From Tragulus kanchil (lineage: Eukaryota > Chordata > Mammalia > Artiodactyla > Tragulidae): 64,000 bases of DNA. Position 1 is the stretch's first letter. Each line of letters starts with the position of its first letter. Under the pieces are notes generated by a model, which was not told the DNA's origin, did no database searches, and saw only the letters and a program-made list of their open reading frames with translations. Location: the NCBI GenBank assembly GCA_022376925.1, contig JAIOJX010000002.1, positions 64,504,001 to 64,568,000 of the forward strand, given 5' to 3'. Made by a program: the position numbers and the translations under genes. This document shows, piece after piece, positions 10,689 to 21,751 of the stretch.

Positions 10689-11385
10689 GTTCCCTGGTGG
10701 CTCAAACAGTAAAGAACCTGCCTGAAGCGTAGGAGATGCAATAGACCTGAGTTCAATCCCTCCGTTTGGAAGATCCTCTGGAAAAGGAAATGGCTATGCA
10801 CTCCAGTATTCTATTTTGTTTTGTTTTGTTTTTTTTTAATATTACATAGCTCCCTCCCACCATTTAGCTATATTAATCTCCTTGTTTCTCTTCAATTGCT
10901 AGGAATCTGTGTTTGATTCCTTCAGCTCATTTGTTATTTTTTGTTTTGTTTTTAAATTTTATTTTTGACTGTTCTGGATCTTCATTGTTGTGTGAGGTCT
11001 TTTCTCTAGTCATGAAGACCAGGGGCCGCTTTCTAGTTGTGATGTACAGGCTTCTCACTGTGCTGTCTTCTCTTGTAGCAGAGTACAGGCTCTAGGGCAC
11101 ACAGGTTTCAGTAGTCACAGTGCATGGGTTCAGCAGTTGAAGTTCCTGGACTCCAGGGCATAGGTTTGGTAGTCATGGCACAAGGCTTAGCTGCTCCATG
11201 GAATGTGGGAAGTTCCTAGACCAGGGATCAAACCCTTGCATTAGCAGGAGGATCCTTTACGTCTGAGACACCAGGGAAGCCTCCAGTATTCTTACCTGGA
11301 GAGTCCCATGGACAGAGGAGCCTGGTGGGCCTCATTCCATGGGGTCACAAAGAGTTGGACACAACTGAGCAACTAACACTTTCAC
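10689..11385 (+). mobile_element. Bov-tA SINE split by a nested insertion
   Basis: Head and body 5' part run 10689-10812 ('ccctggtggctcaaacagta' to 'ctccagtattct'). The body resumes at 11281 with 'ctccagtattcttacctgg' and ends near 11385 ('cacaactgagcaactaacac'). The 12-bp 'ctccagtattct' is duplicated on both sides of a 468-bp insertion. Confidence 0.93.
10813..11280 (-). mobile_element. Nested ART2A-type SINE with probable 3' transduction
   Basis: Inserted into the Bov-tA element with a 12-bp target-site duplication (10801-10812 and 11281-11292). Read in sense (minus strand) it has a tRNA-like head ending at 11280, an ART2A body, an A-rich stretch at about 10930-10970, then about 100 bp of non-SINE DNA (10843-10930), then a second A-rich tail at 10813-10842. 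Two A-tails around foreign DNA inside one duplication is the layout of a read-through 3' transduction. Confidence 0.8.
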
Positions 11386-11494
11386 TCCACTTTTGTCTTT
11401 CTAAAAGATAAGATCTCTCTCTTATTTTTAATCCATCCATTATACCATCATGGTCACACCTAAAACATAAACTATCATTCCTTAGCCTCATGAT

Positions 11495-13847
11495 CAATTA
11501 GTTAGGGTTCAGATTCTACCAAACTCATCACACTTTGACTTGCATAAAACTGAAGCTGCTTTTCCTAGGTTGATCTTCAGAGCTTATCATCAGTATCCAT
11601 GGCCACCATTGGATGGCCACTCTGTGCCTACCAAGAATCTTTGGCAGCCATGTGATACCCACCTCTCCTCAGGACTTGGGGGCATTTCCTGGAGGACTTT
11701 GTGTCACGGTCCAGGAGAGTTTCCTAGTCTGAGAAGCAGGGGAAGGCCTGAACATGCACATACATGTGCACATACACAGAACCAGTGGTAAGACAGACGA
11801 TCAGAGAAGGCTTTCTCTTCATCCATTAGGGAGCTGAGTGATGCAGAGGGGTGGGCGGGAGCCCTCCTTCTAGATGGAGAGACTGCATTGCCTACAGTTG
11901 TCTCCACACAATCTCCCTACTTCCCACTCCCCATATCATGCAATTCTGGGGGTGGAGTGTGCAGGAAAAAGGCTGGAATTAGCATCTACCATTCCAGAAT
12001 GTCTTTTCCAACCCACCCATCAGGGGAAAAGCAAGGATAAAACATTTCCAGTATGGAAGGGACACACTCTCTCATTAATACCCACTCTCCAGCCTCCCTC
12101 GCCAGAGAGGTCATGCTCTGAGAACAGATGGGTGTATCCCGGTGATGTCCCTGCACGTGTCTGTCTGCTGAGAGTGACCCAGAAGGGCAGTGCCAGAACC
12201 AGGGACTGGCAGTAGGCCTGGACTGTGGTGTGCAATGCTCCTCTCCTCGATGGTCACCTTCTGGGGTAGGGTGGCCACTTCCTAGCAACCTTAGGTGGGA
12301 ACTGCAGAGAGAGAGGGCAGAGGGACAGTCAATGATTCTGCCCCTAGCGTCCCCTCTAGGCTGTGTGCAGGGAGTGTCCAGAGTGCAGCAGAGCTCTGCC
12401 CAAGGAAGAGGTGCACACTGCTAGCAGGTGTGTTGCTTTAGAGCACGTGGGGGCAAGGCTTCCTTAGTCCCTCTGTAACTGCATTAATGCGGTTTCACAC
12501 CACAGCCACCAAGGAAGAGAGGGACCCCAGCCCAGCTCTCCATCAGCATTGCTGGGCACACTCACCTGATCCTCTACAAGCCCGCCATGAGCAGCTTCTA
12601 CCGCTTCTTCAGAAATACATCCCTCTCTGGACTTCACGCCTTCATGCTTTATCCTCTGTTGGGATCACTCCGTCAATTAGTTAGGGTTCAGATTCTACCA
12701 AACTCATCACACTTTGACTTGCATAAAACTGAAGCTGCTTTTCCTAGGTTGATCTTCAGAGCTTATCATCAGTATCCATGGCCACCATTGGATGGCCACT
12801 CTGTGCCTACCAAGAATCTTTGGCAGCCATGTGATACCCACCTCTCCTCAGGACTTGGGGGCATTTCCTGGAGGACTTTGTGTCACGGTCCAGGAGAGTT
12901 TCCTAGTCTGAGAAGCAGGGGAAGGCCTGAACATGCACATACATGTGCACATACACAGAACCAGTGGTAAGACAGACGATCAGAGAAGGCTTTCTCTTCA
13001 TCCATTAGGGAGCTGAGTGATGCAGAGGGGTGGGCGGGAGCCCTCCTTCTAGATGGAGAGACTGCATTGCCTACAGTTGTCTCCACACAATCTCCCTACT
13101 TCCCACTCCCCATATCATGCAATTCTGGGGGTGGAGTGTGCAGGAAAAAGGCTGGAATTAGCATCTACCATTCCAGAATGTCTTTTCCAACCCACCCATC
13201 AGGGGAAAAGCAAGGATAAAACATTTCCAGTATGGAAGGGACACACTCTCTCATTAATACCCACTCTCCAGCCTCCCTCGCCAGAGAGGTCATGCTCTGA
13301 GAACAGATGGGTGTATCCCGGTGATGTCCCTGCACGTGTCTGTCTGCTGAGAGTGACCCAGAAGGGCAGTGCCAGAACCAGGGACTGGCAGTAGGCCTGG
13401 ACTGTGGTGTGCAATGCTCCTCTCCTCGATGGTCACCTTCTGGGGTAGGGTGGCCACTTCCTAGCAACCTTAGGTGGGAACTGCAGAGAGAGGGCAGAGG
13501 GACAGTCAATGATTCTGCCCCTAGCGTCCCCTCTAGGCTGTGTGCAGGGAGTGTCCAGAGTGCAGCAGAGCTCTGCCCAAGGAAGAGGTGCACACTGCTA
13601 GCAGGTGTGTTGCTTTAGAGCACGTGGGGGCAAGGCTTCCTTAGTCCCTCTGTAACTGCATTAATGCGGTTTCACACCACAGCCACCAAGGAAGAGAGGG
13701 ACCCCAGCCCAGCTCTCCATCAGCATTGCTGGGCACACTCACCTGATCCTCTACAAGCCCGCCATGAGCAGCTTCTACCGCTTCTTCAGAAATACATCCC
13801 TCTCTGGACTTCACGCCTTCATGCTTTATCCTCTGTTGGGAACACTC
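11495..13847. repeat. Tandem duplication C (~1.18 kb unit)
   Basis: Copy 1 is 11495-12670 and copy 2 is 12674-13847, offset 1,179 falling to 1,177. Copies differ by a 2-bp change in a GA run ('gagagagagggc' versus 'gagagagggc'). The junction is 'cactc' then 'cgt' then 'caattag'. The unit is GC-richer than its surroundings, has no repeat I recognise and no convincing exon. The many short frames on both strands are simply doubled by the duplication. Confidence 0.97.
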
Positions 13848-14052
13848 ATTCTCTTCCCACGTCCACTTCCTTCTCCTTCCTCCAGTCTCAGCTTGAAGAC
13901 CCCTTGCTCTGGCCAGCCCCTTGTCACCCCAACAGGTGAGAGGTTGCTGCCACAGGTTTCTGTATGGCCCTGTATTTCCCTTATTCTACTTTATTGGGAG
14001 AGGGATGCTGGAGGGTGGGTGCTAGTGAGAGAGACTGTCCCTTCCATACTGG
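13226..14052. repeat. Imperfect inverted repeat, ~55-bp arms
   Basis: Arm 13226-13280 ('tccagtatggaagggaca' and on) matches the reverse complement of 13996-14052 with about 7-8 mismatches over ~57 bp. Because of duplication C, the left arm also occurs at 12047-12101. The loop is about 715 bp. Confidence 0.7.
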
Positions 14053-14089
14053 AACAAGTGAGTGTTGTTTTTGGGTGTATCTTCCATGG

Positions 14090-14195
14090 CTGACTGTTAA
14101 CACCTTGAAAGGCAGGGCTTGCCCCTCTCTTGCTCACCCCCTTTAAATCCCAGGACCTGCTACAGTGCCTGATTCTTACTGAATGAATGATTTCA
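14090..14195 (+). mobile_element. L2-like 3' end
   Basis: 'ttgaaaggcagggcttgcc', 'aatcccaggacctgctacag' and 'actgaatgaatga' follow the order of the mammalian L2 3' terminus ('gagggcaggg..cagtgcctgg..gaatgaatga'). Confidence 0.55.
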
Positions 14196-16388
14196 GTTTA
14201 TAAATATACTCAAGGAACAGATTTTAGCCCATTTTTTTTTCAAAGGGACCTATAAGTTGTGGCCATATTTCCTTTATCTGTAATGTAATTGAGACATAAC
14301 CTTGAATCTAATCTAAAAGGAAAATGGGAATTAATTTATTTTGAATGGGAAGTGGGATCTTTTTCTAATTTTGTAGTGATTATTTATTATGGGGTATATA
14401 TTTATAAAAATCATCTAAAATAAAACCCTGTTAAAAAGAACCCTTTTATCTATCATTTTTAACTTACTTTTCCATTCCTAAATACTGCTTTCACAGACTG
14501 TTACCACATCTGGCAACTGGACATCAGAAATGTATTTTAAAGAAAATCCCAGTGTAAAAATCTCTGTCCCACAAAAGACACCCAGCTGACTTTATTGATG
14601 GTCTGAAAAAAAGTTACCCAAATTCTAGATTGTTGTGCTATCTAGAATGGAAACTTGGACTCTGTTCCATTAATTTATTAATTTGAGTTCATCTGATTGT
14701 GGTAATGGATTACGTTTTGCTCTAGTGAAGTCTTCATTTTCAAATTATTGTCTGCTGAATTCATACACTGGGTTATAAACAAGCAACTCAGTAGCTTTGT
14801 TTAGTTCCTAAATCACTTCCCTATTTTTAGATCATTACCATATTTGAGAAGAATAGATAACCTTTGATTTCTTGTGCATGTGACAGCCTGAGGTGCCAGC
14901 ACTTGAGGTTAATATCGCTAGATCTCATCCAGGAAATAGAAATATGGAATTGGTTGTATGTCTGGTATCTACTTCAATGGAATTTTTTTTCCTGAGGACA
15001 GATCCCATCTAATAACTTTAGCCCAAACTAATCCAGTTCTGTTGGAAGCCTCTGTCCCTCTCAGAGAATGACTTTGTGGCAACATTGCCCCTGCCCTCTA
15101 GCCTGTGCCCTGTAACTTGAAGCCACCTGCAGTTGGTTGAGTTAGTGGCTGATCTCCTTAGAAGTCGTGACATGCCCTTACAAGGGTAGCCACCATTCCT
15201 TGCTTATTTGGTGTCATTCCAAGTCAGTTTGCCAGGAAGAAAGGCTTGTATCAAAAGTGGAGGAGAGCACAGTGAATTTAAATCCCAGGACCTATACAGA
15301 TTGTTTATTTAAATATACTCAAGGAACAGATTTTAGCCCATTTTTTTTTCAAAGGGACCTATAAGTTGTGGCCATATTTCCTTTATCTGTAATGTAATTG
15401 AGACATAACCTTGAATCTAATCTAAAAGGAAAATGGGAATTAATTTATTTTGAATGGGAAGTGGGATCTTTTTCTAATTTTGTAGTGATTATTTATTATG
15501 GGGTATATATTTATAAAAATCATCTAAAATAAAACCCTGTTAAAAAGAACCCTTTTATCTATCATTTTTAACTTACTTTTCCATTCCTAAATACTGCTTT
15601 CACAGACTGTTACCACATCTGGCAACTGGACATCAGAAATGTATTTTAAAGAAAATCCCAGTGTAAAAATCTCTGTCCCACAAAAGACACCCAGCTGACT
15701 TTATTGATGGTCTGAAAAAAAGTTACCCAAATTCTAGATTGTTGTGCTATCTAGAATGGAAACTTGGACTCTGTTCCATTAATTTATTAATTTGAGTTCA
15801 TCTGATTGTGGTAATGGATTACGTTTTGCTCTAGTGAAGTCTTCATTTTCAAATTATTGTCTGCTGAATTCATACACTGGGTTATAAACAAGCAACTCAG
15901 TAGCTTTGTTTAGTTCCTAAATCACTTCCCTATTTTTAGATCATTACCATATTTGAGAAGAATAGATAACCTTTGATTTCTTGTGCATGTGACAGCCTGA
16001 GGTGCCAGCACTTGAGGTTAATATCGCTAGATCTCATCCAGGAAATAGAAATATGGAATTGGTTGTATGTCTGGTATCTACTTCAATGGAATTTTTTTTC
16101 CTGAGGACAGATCCCATCTAATAACTTTAGCCCAAACTAATCCAGTTCTGTTGGAAGCCTCTGTCCCTCTCAGAGAATGACTTTGTGGCAACATTGCCCC
16201 TGCCCTCTAGCCTGTGCCCTGTAACTTGAAGCCACCTGCAGTTGGTTGAGTTAGTGGCTGATCTCCTTAGAAGTCGTGACATGCCCTTACAAGGGTAGCC
16301 ACCATTCCTTGCTTATTTGGTGTCATTCCAAGTCAGTTTGCCAGGAAGAAAGGCTTGTATCAAAAGTGGAGGAGAGCACAGTGAATTT
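14144..16388. repeat. Tandem duplication D (1,109 bp offset)
   Basis: Copy 1 is 14144-15279. Copy 2 starts at about 15277 in eroded form and is clean from 15311 to 16388. The eroded start 'aaatcccaggacctatacag' is a damaged version of 14144-14201. Unique AT-rich DNA with no gene seen. The last 82 bp of each copy (15198-15279 and 16307-16388) occur a third time at 17373-17454. Confidence 0.97.
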
Positions 16389-18440
16389 GTCTGAAGACGT
16401 AAGTCACTGTGAACTGGATTGTTGTGTCTAAAACTGTGCGTTCTGTGCACTGAGAACGTAGTGGCTGGTGGGACTGACACCTAGGCTGCCAGTGTATACC
16501 TCTCAGTGGAACATTTTTCTCTCCTGAAACAGCAAAGTTATCCTGGAAAGACAGCTTCTTTTATTTCCCCCTAATATACCTTTGGGACAGAATAGTGATT
16601 CTCAACCACATATGATTTTGTCTCGAGGGGACACTTGGCCATGTCTGGAGGCACTTTTTATTGCCATAAATGAAGGCTACTGGAATCTAATGGGTGGAAT
16701 CAGGGTTGCTGCTAAAAATCCCACAGTGTGCAGGAAAGCCCCCCATAACACAGAGTGACCTGGCCCCAAATGTTGGTAATCTCAGACAACTTGAGCACCT
16801 TGGGTTGGAGAATTTATTTCTAATTGATTTTAAATTTCTCCTGATTGTCTTTAACATTATTTTTCTAGATTGTTATTCTTGAGTCCAAGAATGACTAAAG
16901 TTAGTACAGAATCACTGCTCATCAAAATTCCCTACACTGCATTCAAGATGAACTCACACGGCGAGGGTAACACATAATACATACTACTAGTGTATTCCTA
17001 GGTGAGACTGTGTCTCTATGTCTTTTCTGTACTTAATAAGGAGTGATGAAAACAGAATAAGAAATTACTTGGTCTAGGACTGCTATAATAAGTTGCCACA
17101 AACTTAGTGAGTTAAAGCAACACAAATTATTTTTAGAGACTATAGGTCAGAATTATGACACGGATCTTACTACGCTAGTATCAAGGTGTTGGCAGAGCTG
17201 TGTTCCTCCTCAAGGCTCTAGGGGAAATCCATTTCCTTGCTTCTTCTGGTTTCTCCAGGCTGCCTGCATTTCTTTGCTTATAGTCTCTTTTCTCCTCTGC
17301 AAAGTCATTAATGTGTAATCTCTGACCAGTCTTCTGTGGTCACATCTACCTCTCATCATGGTCAGGAAATATCCTTGCTTATTTGGTGTCATTCCAAGTC
17401 AGTTTGCCAGGAAGAAAGGCTTGTATCAAAAGTGGAGGAGAGCACAGTGAATTTGTCTGAAGACGTAAGTCACTGTGAACTGGATTGTTGTGTCTAAAAC
17501 TGTGCGTTCTGTGCACTGAGAACGTAGTGGCTGGTGGGACTGACACCTAGGCTGCCAGTGTATACCTCTCAGTGGAACATTTTTCTCTCCTGAAACAGCA
17601 AAGTTATCCTGGAAAGACAGCTTCTTTTATTTCCCCCTAATATACCTTTGGGACAGAATAGTGATTCTCAACCACATATGATTTTGTCTCGAGGGGACAC
17701 TTGGCCATGTCTGGAGGCACTTTTTATTGCCATAAATGAAGGCTACTGGAATCTAATGGGTGGAATCAGGGTTGCTGCTAAAAATCCCACAGTGTGCAGG
17801 AAAGCCCCCCATAACACAGAGTGACCTGGCCCCAAATGTTGGTAATCTCAGACAACTTGAGCACCTTGGGTTGGAGAATTTATTTCTAATTGATTTTAAA
17901 TTTCTCCTGATTGTCTTTAACATTATTTTTCTAGATTGTTATTCTTGAGTCCAAGAATGACTAAAGTTAGTACAGAATCACTGCTCATCAAAATTCCCTA
18001 CACTGCATTCAAGATGAACTCACACGGCGAGGGTAACACATAATACATACTACTAGTGTATTCCTAGGTGAGACTGTGTCTCTATGTCTTTTCTGTACTT
18101 AATAAGGAGTGATGAAAACAGAATAAGAAATTACTTGGTCTAGGACTGCTATAATAAGTTGCCACAAACTTAGTGAGTTAAAGCAACACAAATTATTTTT
18201 AGAGACTATAGGTCAGAATTATGACACGGATCTTACTACGCTAGTATCAAGGTGTTGGCAGAGCTGTGTTCCTCCTCAAGGCTCTAGGGGAAATCCATTT
18301 CCTTGCTTCTTCTGGTTTCTCCAGGCTGCCTGCATTTCTTTGCTTATAGTCTCTTTTCTCCTCTGCAAAGTCATTAATGTGTAATCTCTGACCAGTCTTC
18401 TGTGGTCACATCTACCTCTCATCATGGTCAGGAAATATCC
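16307..18440. repeat. Tandem duplication E (1,066 bp unit)
   Basis: Copy 1 is 16307-17372 and copy 2 is 17373-18438, blunt with a few bases of shared sequence ('atcctt') at the join. Copies look identical over the stretch compared. It begins 82 bp before the end of duplication D, so D and E form an overlapping chain. Contents are unique DNA plus the start of an old interspersed repeat. Confidence 0.97.
17062..17372. mobile_element. Ancient mammalian repeat, family not assigned
   Basis: 'ctaggactgctataataagt', 'gttaaagcaacacaaattat' and 'ctagtatcaaggtgttggc' give the familiar order of a common ancient mammalian repeat ('GGCTGCTATAACAAA..GGCTTAAACAAC..AAGATCAAGGTG'). The full element resumes in the second copy of E (18128-18438) and continues past it. 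Confidence 0.55.
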
Positions 18441-18458
18441 TTTACCTTTAAGGACCAC

Positions 18459-18529
18459 TGTGATGACGTTGGGCCCTCATGTATAATCCAGGATAGTTTC
18501 TTCATCTCAAGGTCCCCAACGTCATCACA
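18459..18529. repeat. Perfect 15-bp inverted repeat with CRE-like cores
   Basis: 'tgtgatgacgttggg' (18459-18473) and its exact reverse complement 'cccaacgtcatcaca' (18515-18529) flank a 41-base loop. Both arms include TGACGT. It lies within an old repeat. Confidence 0.8.
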
Positions 18530-18554
18530 TCTAGAGTCGCTTTCTCTATGTAAA

Positions 18555-18756
18555 GTGTTAGTCACTCGTCATGTCCAACTCTTTGGAACTCGTGGACTGA
18601 AACTCACCAGGCTCCTCTGTTCATGAGATTCTCCAGGCAAGAATACTGGAGTGGGTTGCCATGCCTTCCTCCAGGGGATTTTCCCAACCCAGGGATCAAA
18701 CCAAGGTCTCCTTCATTGCAGGTAGATTCTTTATCAACTGAGCCACCAGGGAAACC
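18555..18756 (-). mobile_element. Bov-A/Bov-tA SINE
   Basis: 'gttagtcactcgtcatgtcc', 'ggcaagaatactggagtgg', 'ccagggatcaaaccaaggtc' and terminal 'tgagccaccagggaaacc' give a nearly full-length reverse-complement element. Confidence 0.9.
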
Positions 18757-19563
18757 GTCACTTATGTAAGGTAACATACATGTTCGTAGGTTCCAAGATT
18801 GAGGATATAGACGTATTTGGGCTCCATTATTATGTTCATCACAGAATAACATCAACTTTGTCATCACATAACTTCCGCTGGGCTGCTGATGTCCTACAAA
18901 CTGCAGACAGCCTAAGGCATACAAACTTTGGGAAATGATAGATTATCAGTTGTCATAGAATATTCCAGTGAACAGCTCAACTGCAACAATCTAGTTGGAG
19001 TGGGTTTACCTCTGAAGGGAATGAAATTTTAGTTGTCAGTCATTCTGGAAAGAAGTCACTGCTAAATGAACTCTAGAAAAGGATGAGGAAAACACTTTCT
19101 TCTTTCTCTGAGACTGGATTCCCTTTGGCCTGCATCTAGAGATGTAGAGGTACCTGAAGCACAGACAGCTGTTGGATAAACTCTTGGGGCTGAGCAAGTG
19201 GCCTGCGGTCAAGGATATGACATAAACTTGCTTTTTCAGGGACCTTGAAGGGGCTGCGGACTGTGCAGTGTCTTTGAATTACTTACAGAAAATTTTTATT
19301 GTTGTTATCTTTTCAAAAGTAGCTTGTATCTCCTAGGCTATGAAAAGTGAAGGGGAAGAACTTGTATTCTACTTGGGGATGGCTCTCCTGGAGTGAGAAG
19401 CAGTAGTTGGAAGAATCCAGAATTGAATACCTGAGGAAGGGAGGATCTGGGGAGCACACAAGACACACTGAGATATTTAGAAACTGTTAGTAGAGGAAAC
19501 ATCTTGAAGCAACACTTTATACATTGAAAAGTTTATAAAATATGAGACCTATAAATTATTTTA

Positions 19564-19886
19564 TTTATTTTATTTTTTTTAACATCTATTTATTTATTTT
19601 TGTGGGGGTTGGGGAGGGAGGGGGCGGGCGGGCCACATCTATTGGTCTTTCATTTATTTATTTTCATCCATCTCTGTTCCCCAGCCCAGGTGGGCCTCCC
19701 ATCGCGGTGGCTTCTGTTGTCGCAGAGCACCGGCTCCGGGCGCATGTGCCCCAGAGCTCCGGCTCGGCAATTGGACACATCAGTCCAGCCACTCTGTGGC
19801 ACGTGGGATCTTCCCAGGCCAGGGATCGAACCGGCGCCCCTTGCGCTGCAAGGCAGTGTCCCCACCCAATGGACCACCAGGGAAGT
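19564..19886 (-). mobile_element. Young CHR-type SINE with intact target duplication
   Basis: Flanked by 16-bp 'cctataaattatttta' (19548-19563 and 19887-19902). On the sense (minus) strand the head gives an A-box-like 'tggtccattgg' and a B-box-like 'ggttcgatccc'. The body is CpG-rich (for example 'cggctccgggcgcatg') and the 3' end has a C-rich tract before an A-rich tail. The conserved CpGs and perfect duplication suggest a recent insertion. The same insertion appears again at 20695 because of duplication F. Confidence 0.93.
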
Positions 19887-20694
19887 CCTATAAATTATTT
19901 TAGAATTAAAATTTCCATACTCCTCATATTGAGAAAACTGAAGCTCAGATAAAGTGAGGAGTGAGGAACTCTTCAGGTACAATGTGCAGAGTGAAAACAG
20001 GAGACACAATATCCTGGATCCTCACTCCTGGATTTAACACATGTGTATTTCTTAGTGTGATGAGTATAGTTTATTCCTCTTTGCACCCACTGGTACCCAG
20101 TGCCATGCTTGGAAAAATTATCAATTGGAGTGGGTTTACCTCTGAAGGGAAGGAAATTTTAGTTGTCAGTCATTCTGGAAAGAAGTCACTGCTAAATGAA
20201 CTCTAGAAAAGGATGAGGAAAACACTTTCTTCTTTCTCTGAGACTGGATTCCCTTTGGCCTGCATCTAGAGATGTAGAGGTACCTGAAGCACAGACAGCT
20301 GTTGGATAAACTCTTGGGGCTGAGCAAGTGGCCTGCGGTCAAGGATATGACATAAACTTGCTTTTTCAGGGACCTTGAAGGGGCTGCGGACTGTGCAGTG
20401 TCTTTGAATTACTTACAGAAAATTTTTATTGTTGTTATCTTTTCAAAAGTAGCTTGTATCTCCTAGGCTATGAAAAGTGAAGGGGAAGAACTTGTATTCT
20501 ACTTGGGGATGGCTCTCCTGGAGTGAGAAGCAGTAGTTGGAAGAATCCAGAATTGAATACCTGAGGAAGGGAGGATCTGGGGAGCACACAAGACACACTG
20601 AGATATTTAGAAACTGTTAGTAGAGGAAACATCTTGAAGCAACACTTTATACATTGAAAAGTTTATAAAATATGAGACCTATAAATTATTTTAT

Positions 20695-21017
20695 TTATTT
20701 TATTTTTTTTAACATCTATTTATTTATTTTTGTGGGGGATGGGTTGGGGAGGCAGGGGGCGGGCCACATCTATTGGTCTTTCATTTATTTATTTTCATCC
20801 ATCTCTGTTCCCCAGCCCAGGTGGGCCTCCCATCGCGGTGGCTTCTGTTGTCGCAGAGCACCGGCTCCGGGCGCATGTGCCCCAGAGCTCCGGCTCGGCA
20901 ATTGGACACATCAGTCCAGCCACTCTGTGGCACGTGGGATCTTCCCAGGCCAGGGATCGAACCGGCGCCCCTTGCGCTGCAAGGCAGTGTCCCCACCCAA
21001 TGGACCACCAGGGAAGT
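20695..21017 (-). mobile_element. Young CHR-type SINE (copy in F2)
   Basis: Same insertion as 19564-19886, with the same 16-bp target duplication at 20679-20694 and 21018-21033. Only the G-rich tract differs. Confidence 0.93.
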
Positions 21018-21320
21018 CCTATAAATTATTTTAGAATTAAAATTTCCATACTCCTCATATTGAGAAAACTGAAGCTCAGATAAAGTGAGGAGTGAGGAAC
21101 TCTTCAGGTACAATGTGCAGAGTGAAAACAGGAGACACAATATCCTGGATCCTCACTCCTGGATTTAACACATGTGTATTTCTTAGTGTGATGAGTATAG
21201 TTTATTCCTCTTTGCACCCACTGGTACCCAGTGCCATGCTTGGAAAAATTATTATTATTATTTGCTAAGTAACTGCATCAAAGTCTCTCTTCTCACTAAT
21301 CAGCTGGCTGACTTGGTGAA

Positions 21321-21434
21321 CTCACTTTATCTGAGCTTCAGTTTTCTCAGTATGAGGAGTATGGAAATTTTAATTCTAAGATAATTTCTGGGTCTCATTT
21401 CATAAACTGTTCAATGTATAAAGTGTTGCTTCAG
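21321..21434 (-). repeat. Inverted arm of the SINE-bearing locus, without the SINE
   Basis: Read on the minus strand this 114-bp block aligns to 20636-20694 joined directly to 21034-21091 (and to the F1 equivalent), skipping the whole SINE. It has about 6-8 substitutions and a 2-bp deletion. It overlaps a MIR-like motif ('ctgagcttcagttttctca'). Confidence 0.88.
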
Positions 21435-21680
21435 TCCAGTAGTGGTTTTGCGCACTCTCTTTTGTTTGATAAGGTAACAAAGGCAATCATCTTCCAGTGA
21501 AGTGTTGGATTTTTCAGCTGACAGGTTGCCAAGCTAAGAGTAGACCCCACCTTGTGTAAAATAGCTTGTGGTGAACTGCTGTATAACATAGAGAGCTCAG
21601 CTCAGTGCTGTGATAACCTAGAGGGGTGCGCTGGAGGTATAGGGGTAGGAGGGAGGCCCAGGAGGGGGGGGATATATTTG

Positions 21681-21699
21681 TGTGTGTGTGTGTGTGTAG
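21681..21699 (+). repeat. (GT)n microsatellite
   Basis: About nine GT units, preceded by a G8 run near 21664-21671. Confidence 0.9.
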
Positions 21700-21751
21700 C
21701 TGATTCACACTGTTGTACAGCAGCAACTAGCACAACATTATAGAGCAGTTA

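Larger units (their letters stand above)
18128..18845. mobile_element. Ancient repeat, continuation, split by a Bov-A SINE
   Basis: Same family as at 17062. After 18438 it continues with 'gtataatccaggatagtttc' and 'atcacatctagagtcgc', is interrupted by a Bov-A SINE at 18555-18756, and resumes with 'gtaaggtaacatacatgttc' and 'attgaggatatagacgtatt'. Confidence 0.55.
18995..21252. repeat. Tandem duplication F (1,130-1,131 bp offset)
   Basis: Copy 1 is 18995-20121 and copy 2 is 20125-21252. The join is 'ggaaaaattat' then 'caa' then 'ttggagtggg'. Differences are a substitution near the start ('gaatgaaatt' versus 'gaaggaaatt') and changes within the G-rich tract of the SINE (19598-19632 versus 20729-20765). 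Each copy has one young SINE. Confidence 0.97.

Noticed and set aside
11495..13847. Many paired frames repeated twice, looking like a tandem gene family
   Set aside because: They are shadows of duplication C, overlap on both strands, and have no recognisable domain, codon bias or splice context.
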